A stretch of DNA of 64,000 nucleotides from Lunularia cruciata (Eukaryota; Streptophyta; Marchantiopsida; Lunulariales; Lunulariaceae), in contig OX419762.1 of assembly GCA_948567375.1 (NCBI GenBank), forward strand, positions 55,074,841-55,138,840, read 5' to 3'. A program made the position numbers and the translations under genes. The notes under the pieces are model-generated. The model was not told the origin of the DNA. It saw only the letters and a program-made list of their open reading frames with translations, and did no database searches. Positions 57,883 through 64,000 of the stretch are shown here, in pieces; the stretch's first letter is position 1; every line of letters starts with the position of its first letter.

Positions 57883-58622
57883 TATAATATTCCAAGGATA
57901 ATAGACAAACATAGGAGAGAAAACATAAGTTTCACACTCAAATTCTAATGCCCAAAAGGAGCACCTTGGCTTTATTATATAGCAAAGCAAAGACACTCAA
58001 CAGAAGCATAACCCTCGGATCAGATACATGGATTTGTGACATGCCATTGATCTCCATTCTTAGATTAGATGCATGCATGGGTGACATGTTGGATCTAGTC
58101 CTATCTGTTTGGTCAAAACCAATGTTGACAAATAAGAATCTTTAGGGAATCTTCTTGTAGGAATCTTCAAATCATATGGGTGAGGTACAATCAAAAAGCT
58201 CTTGATAGACCAACAAGGGGGAGGTACGACCAACCATCTCCTCCTCAAGATTAGAATTTGCACATTTTTGAGGCCTAATTCATCCATTTAGGCCTTCCAA
58301 ATAGCTTTTAAAGATTTTAGGCATATTTTGGTTTTTACCCTATTAGTAGAAGTACCCTTTTGGTGATCCCTCTTTCTGGTCTATTTAGTCCATCATATGC
58401 AACATCCTTCCAAATGTTACCAAACCAAATTGTATCTATATCATATGTCTAACTATTGGTTCTAAGGTTTTTGAGTCTATTTTGGTCTTTGCTCTATTAG
58501 TAGAAGTACTCTTTTGGTGATACCTCTATCTGATCTTTTTAGTCTATCATATATAAAATTCTTTCATATGTTACCAAACCAAATTTTACCTCTAGATCAT
58601 ATGTCTAGCTATTAGTATTACA
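57883..58622 (-). mobile_element. Solo LTR of the element G family
   Basis: 740 bp in reverse orientation. The minus strand starts TGTAATACTAATAGC at 58622 and ends GGAATATTATA at 57883, matching both ends of the G LTR. The two diverged U3 repeats are present (ATGTTACCAAACCAAA at 58416 and 58569 on the plus strand), as is the poly-A-side motif. It is flanked by the perfect 5-bp duplication TAATC, so it formed by LTR-LTR recombination after a full insertion. Confidence 0.93.
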
Positions 58623-58627
58623 TAATC

Positions 58628-61210
58628 CCACCAAACAATTCAAATATACATACTCCCTCTAGTGGATATTGCTAAACAATGAGTGTGGTGCCCAAAGGGG
58701 TCAAGGTTATGAACTCCAGAGGCTCATCCTCACATTGGTCTCTTGGTGATACAAAGGCTCTACTCCAAGCCTATTGCACCAACTGATCCACATGCTATTG
58801 CAATGCCTCCTCTAAACTCCACAATGGAACATCCAAGGTGGATGAAATGATCCTACTTGTACTCCAAATCCAAGTGATCTCCTCTGGTATTGGAGTACCC
58901 TTTGCATGGTTTCTCCTCTCTAATAAGTCACTAGGCCAAGTAACAAAACCATTGAAAGCTAAAGCTGATGTCACCATGGTCCTAGACTGTAGTGAGCCAA
59001 GATTACCACTACTTAAGCATATTGGTAGGTGATATACCCATCCCTCACCTAACTGCCAACTTGGTCTATAAGAAGTTATCTCCTCCCAATAGTCAATATT
59101 GTAACCCATGGAGTATAATAGTGCTCCACCAACTAGCACACTATATGACTCACGCAATGGCCTGAACTCTCACCATAGAGCTATCAGTCAAATGACTAGG
59201 CTGAATATGAACAACAAGCTCTCCACATGTGATGTACTATGTAGAACCACCTCCTTGAGATATCTGGATCTGAAATGGACATCTCTCCACATCAGTCTTC
59301 CATAACTCTAGATTGACAACTTCAGCCTTCCCTAACGTAAAGGGCTATGCACTAGAGTCTAGTAAGACCATCTATGGTGTATAGACCTTCCTTATAGGTC
59401 CCACCAAACAAAGATCCCTCCAATGTAAAAAATTCTAGGTGTAAACCATGCTTGCTCAAAGGCCGGTCTAGCTAGTAATTCCTCCAATCTAGCCATTGTT
59501 GCCTACCATAAACCACTAGTTGCTGAGTGGATCCTTTGCTCTCAACCAAGTCAGCTCCATTATCAACCAACTCTACTTTTGAAATAGGAAACACATCATC
59601 TCTACTATCACAAAGCATGGTAGCCAACCAAAACATTAGGGTTGGGCCAACTCCCAATGTAAACATGTCACTGGTTGAGAATAAAGGAAATTGTATAATC
59701 AACTAAGCCACCTCCAAAGTTGATTTAGACTCAAGCTATGTAGTAGTAAGTAGTTGACTCATAGGTAGTCTATCATGCACCCCATCACAACCTACCACTC
59801 CTGCACGAGGATGTCTAAGAGCCGTGGATGTCATCTATAGTGCCTCAAAGAGTGTAAAAGATTAGGGGAGTTTGACCTATCTACCAGCATCTCCTCTGTG
59901 TGGATCTAACTCCATCTATGCTCCTCTAGTCTTTAGAGCATGCACTACACTCCTAGTCACTACGTTAGATGCATCCACTTGTGCTTCTCCACACATGAAG
60001 TGCAAGACATCTCTATCACCAGCATATTAGGTGGAAGCCTCAACACCCGAATATGATCTCCTTTAAGCTATGGCCATGCTAGCCAATCCATGCTCCAATT
60101 GCTCAATCCGATTAGCCATGGTTGTATCAAAAGTAAGGGCAGGTACTACATCCCTACTAGGTGTGGATCCTCTACCACCTTGTCCTCCATGACCTAAAGC
60201 TTCTCTACCACCTACTACAGTAGCCCTCCCACTCCATACTTCAGGTGTAGGTCAAAGTAGTGGTCACTAGTGTGGGTCAAATTTATGGCAATGGTCACAT
60301 TGTCTCTATGACGGTTGAGATGGACTAGAGGTATTAGGTCCATTACCTTGATTTGCACTCTCTCTTGTGATGATATCAACCACAAGTCCAACAAGCAACA
60401 CCACCACTCATTGGCTACTACTCAAAAATGAAGGTAAAAGTCTAGCTACACTAGGCCCTCCACTTGCTTTATAGCATTTGGGTTGTCCACCCTACCCTTA
60501 GATGCCAACATGGCATGGTGCACTCTATTGCACTCTAGAAGTAAAAATGATACATGATGTTTCTCTACCAAATCCAAATGTAACGACTCTCTCTTCCACC
60601 ATGTTGAGCTTAATACGCTCAACCAAACCAAAGACTACTGCCAAAGCAGGTGAAGTAGCATGTAACAACATAACATCATGTACTCTATGTTGTTATTCCT
60701 TGTCCAAAATCAGAATCCCATACCAAAATTGGACTGCTTGGGCCTTAGTAACTCCTTGAGTAAAACTAGTCAACCGTCTCATGCAAGTATATGTCTCACG
60801 TTGTCTTACTTTGCTTTTCTCTCTTTGTAAACACATAGGTGCCTAGCTGTGGAGTCTATAGATCAAAGGTTGGAGATAAACTTGTCCCTACTAGTTTAAG
60901 TGCATGTAGAACCCTACCAATAGAACCTTTCCTTCTAGGTTTTGGTATTCTTGCTATTGGGTAGGGTAGTAATGGGCAACCTAACCTATCATCATAACAC
61001 GCACTCTTGGTCTGTTGGTCATCACTTCCAATATTACCAAGGAGAAATACACAACACTCCTAGAAGGAAAGAACCTAAGTGCAATGCCCTCACACTAATC
61101 CAAACCAATTGGGCATACAAACAAGTATGCAAACACAGAGAGGATCCAATCACAAGAATCTAACAAAAACTCTCCATACTTTTGTTTGAATTGAGCTTCA
61201 AAGCCCTCTT
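58628..61210 (-). pseudogene. Element H internal region (unrecognised)
   Basis: The minus strand has broken frames from a leader after the candidate PBS down to 58795. Readable pieces: TKAQAVQFWYGILILDKE (about 60740), TTMANRIEQLEHGLASMA (60110), LGVGPTLMFWLATMLCDSRD (59640), QLVVYGRQQWLDWRNY (59510) and SWQLGEGWVYHLPICLSSGN (59060). A QCDHCHKFDPH stretch near 60290 may be the remains of a zinc knuckle, which would make this gag-like. No RT, integrase or protease motif is visible, so it is either truncated or a non-autonomous element. I do not recognise the family. Confidence 0.4.
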
Positions 61211-61223
61211 GCTCTGTTATCAA
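61211..61223 (-). promoter_or_regulatory. Possible primer binding site of element H
   Basis: Minus-strand TTGATAACAGAGC resembles the initiator-methionine primer site TGGTATCAGAGC (10-11 matching bases with one extra). The LTR end beside it is unclear. Confidence 0.4.
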
Positions 61224-63140
61224 GCTTATTTCAACCTTTACTCCAAGCTTCCTCTAATATGTACTTCAGCCTTCAACCAATTTGTACTCCAAGTGGAGGA
61301 ATCATTTGTCTTATTGACAAGGAAAATCCTATGTAACTCAAATGGACGTATTTTTCTCTTTATGACTAGGATTCAAGTGTTCTAGGATCTAATGAAAAGC
61401 TTATAAGATAAGCTTTTCATTAGATCTAATGATATGAAATAAGCCAAAATTTGACTATAGCTCCCCTAAAACTATAGCTCCTCTAAAAAGCTCTCAAACT
61501 TGGTCCTTTTCTATAATTTCCACCCTAATTTTGAAATCCCTAATTTAGAGTTTATTCTTGGTTCTGGGTAACTTTGCCCAAATTTCTGGGTCAGGGGTGC
61601 AATTAATCCTTACAAACACTCTAGCAATCTAAAATTCTCAATCACAGACACAAAAATAGGAGAATTGACATTCAATCATGATTGAAAATAGAAATGCCTA
61701 CCAAGCTTATGATAGTATTTTTAGTAGAGTTTGTTGCATCAGCTCTCACTCTCCATGGACCCAAAGTCAACCAAACTTTTTATAATAGTTTTTTGTTCTT
61801 TATTCTCAACCTCTGTAAAGTTTAGTACCCTTATTCAACCCCAAACCCTAGATATGGATCAATTCCTAAGGTGTGCTAACTTGAGAGCTCTACATACCCA
61901 AGTATGTTTGATCCAAGACCTTGAATTGTCTTTTTGAGTAGTACACATGAAACCTTTGCAAAGAAGTGAAAACTATAGCCACCAAAAATACCAAATTTTT
62001 TCATAAGGTGGTTCAAATCATAACTTTAGAAGTGGCCAAAATTTCAAACCTGATCAACATCTCATCTCCAACACCTCACTTTCTAGAGCTCCAATGTCAA
62101 CTGACCAGATCTAATTCAAGATTGATCAAACTCTAAAGTTTCTTGAGCTTAGTAATACAAGCACTTTTTCTTCTCTCCAACCTTTTTAACAAATCATGAA
62201 AATAACTCAAAAAGATCTCCAAATTGTCTATTGTGTACTCTTGGGTATGAATTCTATCCCCCTTGATTCAATTGATCATATCTCCCATAGAATTGGCTCA
62301 AATCACTCAATTCTAGTGTCCAAATTATAGCCTATTAGCTCTTCTCTCCAACTATGGTCTTATCTTCTTGAATGAAGAGAGTATATCAAATACCACTTAT
62401 GGATCTACTATGCACTCCTTAACTCTTTTGAAGGTAAAAAAACTCCTAACTTCTCCTCTTGGAATCCAATCTCTTGCAATTTTGGCATTTAGCCTCTTCA
62501 CTTTTTGACAAGTGGACCTCACAACTCTACCTTGAAGCTCATGAGAAAAATTGAGCATGTCTCCATCATCAAGAACACATAGATTTTCAAGTCCTAGAAT
62601 TGCTCATAAGTAAGCACCAAAAAGATCTGGGCTTTCCATCATCAACTCTATGAAGACCGCCCCAAAACTTGCCACCATCCAATCTTGTAAGTTGTCATGG
62701 TGCAGAAACTAGAGCCTAATGAGAAAATGGTTTGGGAGTGGTAGATCAGGAGCATAGGACATCTCCTAATCAATTGCTCTCTCCAACACCAACCTCCATG
62801 CTCTACTATAACTCTCACTCTCAATGTCTTCCTCCCACTTGAGACTCCTCAAACACCCTAAAACACCCTTCCTCTCAACTCTCCACCACTTATATACATA
62901 AGAGTCCTCAAAGAAAACAAGACCATAATCATGTGACCAATTGTATACATATACATAGATTGCTCACATGGCAAAAGCATGATCATGGGATTCATCATAC
63001 TACCCACTCCATCTTTATCAAGATAAAACACACAAATTCACTTTTTCATGGCCTATGCTAACCACAACACAACAACATAGGTTCTCTCTAGCACTTTGTT
63101 GGAACTCTTGCAAGCTTCTTAGCTTGTCAATCCTCACTCC
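61224..63140 (-). repeat. LTR-like region of element H
   Basis: Noncoding stretch between an ORF end (63150) and the candidate PBS. On the minus strand it has a TATA-like GTATATAA at 62890-62897. It lies between two copies of a leader-like sequence (60974-61044 and 63928-64000), as expected for an LTR with internal DNA on both sides. Exact ends could not be set and no partner LTR is in the window. Confidence 0.35.
61386..61426. repeat. Perfect 19-bp inverted repeat (hairpin)
   Basis: Arm GATCTAATGAAAAGCTTAT at 61386-61404, three-base loop AAG, and its exact reverse complement at 61408-61426. It lies about 170 bp from the candidate PBS of element H. Confidence 0.95.
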
Positions 63141-63149
63141 TTGGTAATT

Positions 63150-63512
63150 CTACCCCAAACATTGGAATAACTCCATCATGGGGTTAAACCCAGGTACTAC
63201 ACTACCTCCTCTAGTGGTACTTCCACTTGTAGTAGCACTATCTCCAACTGGTGCACCTCCACTAGCTCCACCAATGCTACTAGAGCTAAAACTCATGGGT
63301 ATTGCCAATCTACCCTTAGCAACCAAGCTTGAAGTAATAGAGATATAGTTTGGAGACCAATACTGTCCCCATAACTCATTCTCTTCCAAGTGAGCTCTCC
63401 TAAACTCATGATAGTCATCCATCAATGGACCTCGAAGTGTTGAAACAATCCCTTCAATGCCATGAAATGTGTGAATAAAGTCAAGTTCCACATCTGTTGC
63501 AAACCATACCAA
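63150..63512 (-). pseudogene. Element H short ORF with Ser/Gly-rich end
   Basis: 120 codons open on the minus strand, part of a longer decayed frame that probably begins beyond 63900. It has VELDFIHTFHGIEG, RGPLMDDYHEFRRAHLEENE, then a low-complexity Ser/Gly/Thr tail and NPMMELFQ near the stop. The leader-like sequence at 63928-64000 precedes it, like the one after the candidate PBS at 60974-61044. It could be a gag-like or structural protein of a non-autonomous element; no family is recognised. Confidence 0.4.
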
Positions 63513-63927
63513 TTATTGAATTCTCAAATAAAGTCATCAAATTTAATGGTACCCACTATACCAAAGTAACACTTGGGGCCCCATAGATCTTGTCCATGTC
63601 CCACAACAATGGTGCGGACACACCAAGTGCACTCTCAATTGAATCAGCTCTTGTGTTAAACTCCAACTTAGATTCAATTTCCTCCCTCATTGGGACTAAG
63701 ATACATACTGATATCAAGCACCGCTCTAAGTAAACCCATTATGTATTGCAATTTTATCTCCTCTAGAATCCCCAAAGAGCTCCATTGTGGCAAAGTTACC
63801 AAAAATTGCAAACCGCAACCATAACCATTGCAAGTACCTCATCAAGAATCACCACCAAATGCTAACGCTACCAACCAAAGCTCATACTCTAATGTAACTC
63901 TAATTATGAAAACTAAACTAGGGGAAA

Positions 63928-64000
63928 GGGTGACCTATAACCTGCCATCACAACACACACTCTCACGGTCTGCATGTCATCATTTCTTGCCTTATTGGAG
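63928..64000 (-). repeat. Second copy of the element H leader sequence
   Basis: Resembles 60974-61044 over about 70 bp in the same orientation (shared CAACACxCACTCT and GTCTGxxxGTCATCA on the plus strand). It continues beyond the window. Confidence 0.6.

Noticed and set aside
1-64000. CRISPR array, tRNA, rRNA or bacterial-type operon
   Set aside because: None seen; all repeats are explained by retroelements, the segmental duplication or simple repeats. tRNA genes were not searched by covariance model.

Overview
This window is nuclear DNA of a seed plant. It is AT-rich and gene-poor, and most of it is decayed long terminal repeat (LTR) retrotransposons nested inside one another. The amount and age of this layering fit a large genome such as a conifer or other gymnosperm. 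That is inference; nothing here names the species.

Only two intact, gene-like coding sequences are visible: paralogous single-exon genes at 3155-3577 and 25138-25575. Each encodes a small secreted proline-rich protein with a clear signal peptide and a TATA box about 100 bp before the ATG. They lie in two copies of a duplicated segment (about 1955-5070 and 22570-27231) in the same orientation. The copies are now separated by transposon insertions, and a fragment near 23.33-23.43 kb suggests a third, mostly lost unit.

The main repeat is a Ty3/gypsy family of the Athila/Tat type, shown by FIDD-type reverse transcriptase, DLGS-type protease and an Athila-like primer binding site. Element A (+) is a 5'-truncated integrase at 5300 followed by its 3' LTR. 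Element B (-, 9054-19307) is complete in layout: LTR, gag, protease, RT, RNase H, integrase, LTR. It inserted into A's LTR. Element C (+, 30970-55844) is one element split twice: by F, a truncated minus-strand Tat-like gypsy element inside its RT (37368-43785), and by G, a complete chromovirus inside its 3' LTR (46039-52634, perfect 5-bp target duplication GTTAG, matching LTRs, PBS, PPT and chromodomain). An LTR fragment E of the same Athila-like family abuts C at 55848. All ORFs in these elements carry stops and frameshifts, many of the kind expected from deamination of methylated cytosine.

From 57.5 kb to the end lies another, unrecognised minus-strand LTR element (H), with a solo LTR of the G family inserted in it (57883-58622, perfect target duplication TAATC).

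The most unusual feature is that the Athila-like family carries a sense-oriented coding region inside the U3 part of its LTR, between the LTR start and the TATA-like promoter. It has a conserved N-terminal domain, an acidic linker and a long coiled coil, about 800 codons in the longest copies. It is seen in A, B (both LTRs, coiled coil only), C (both LTRs) and E. A divergent homologue lies alone on the minus strand at the left edge (1-480). U3-encoded proteins are known in a few animal retroviruses, but I know of no described case like this in plants.
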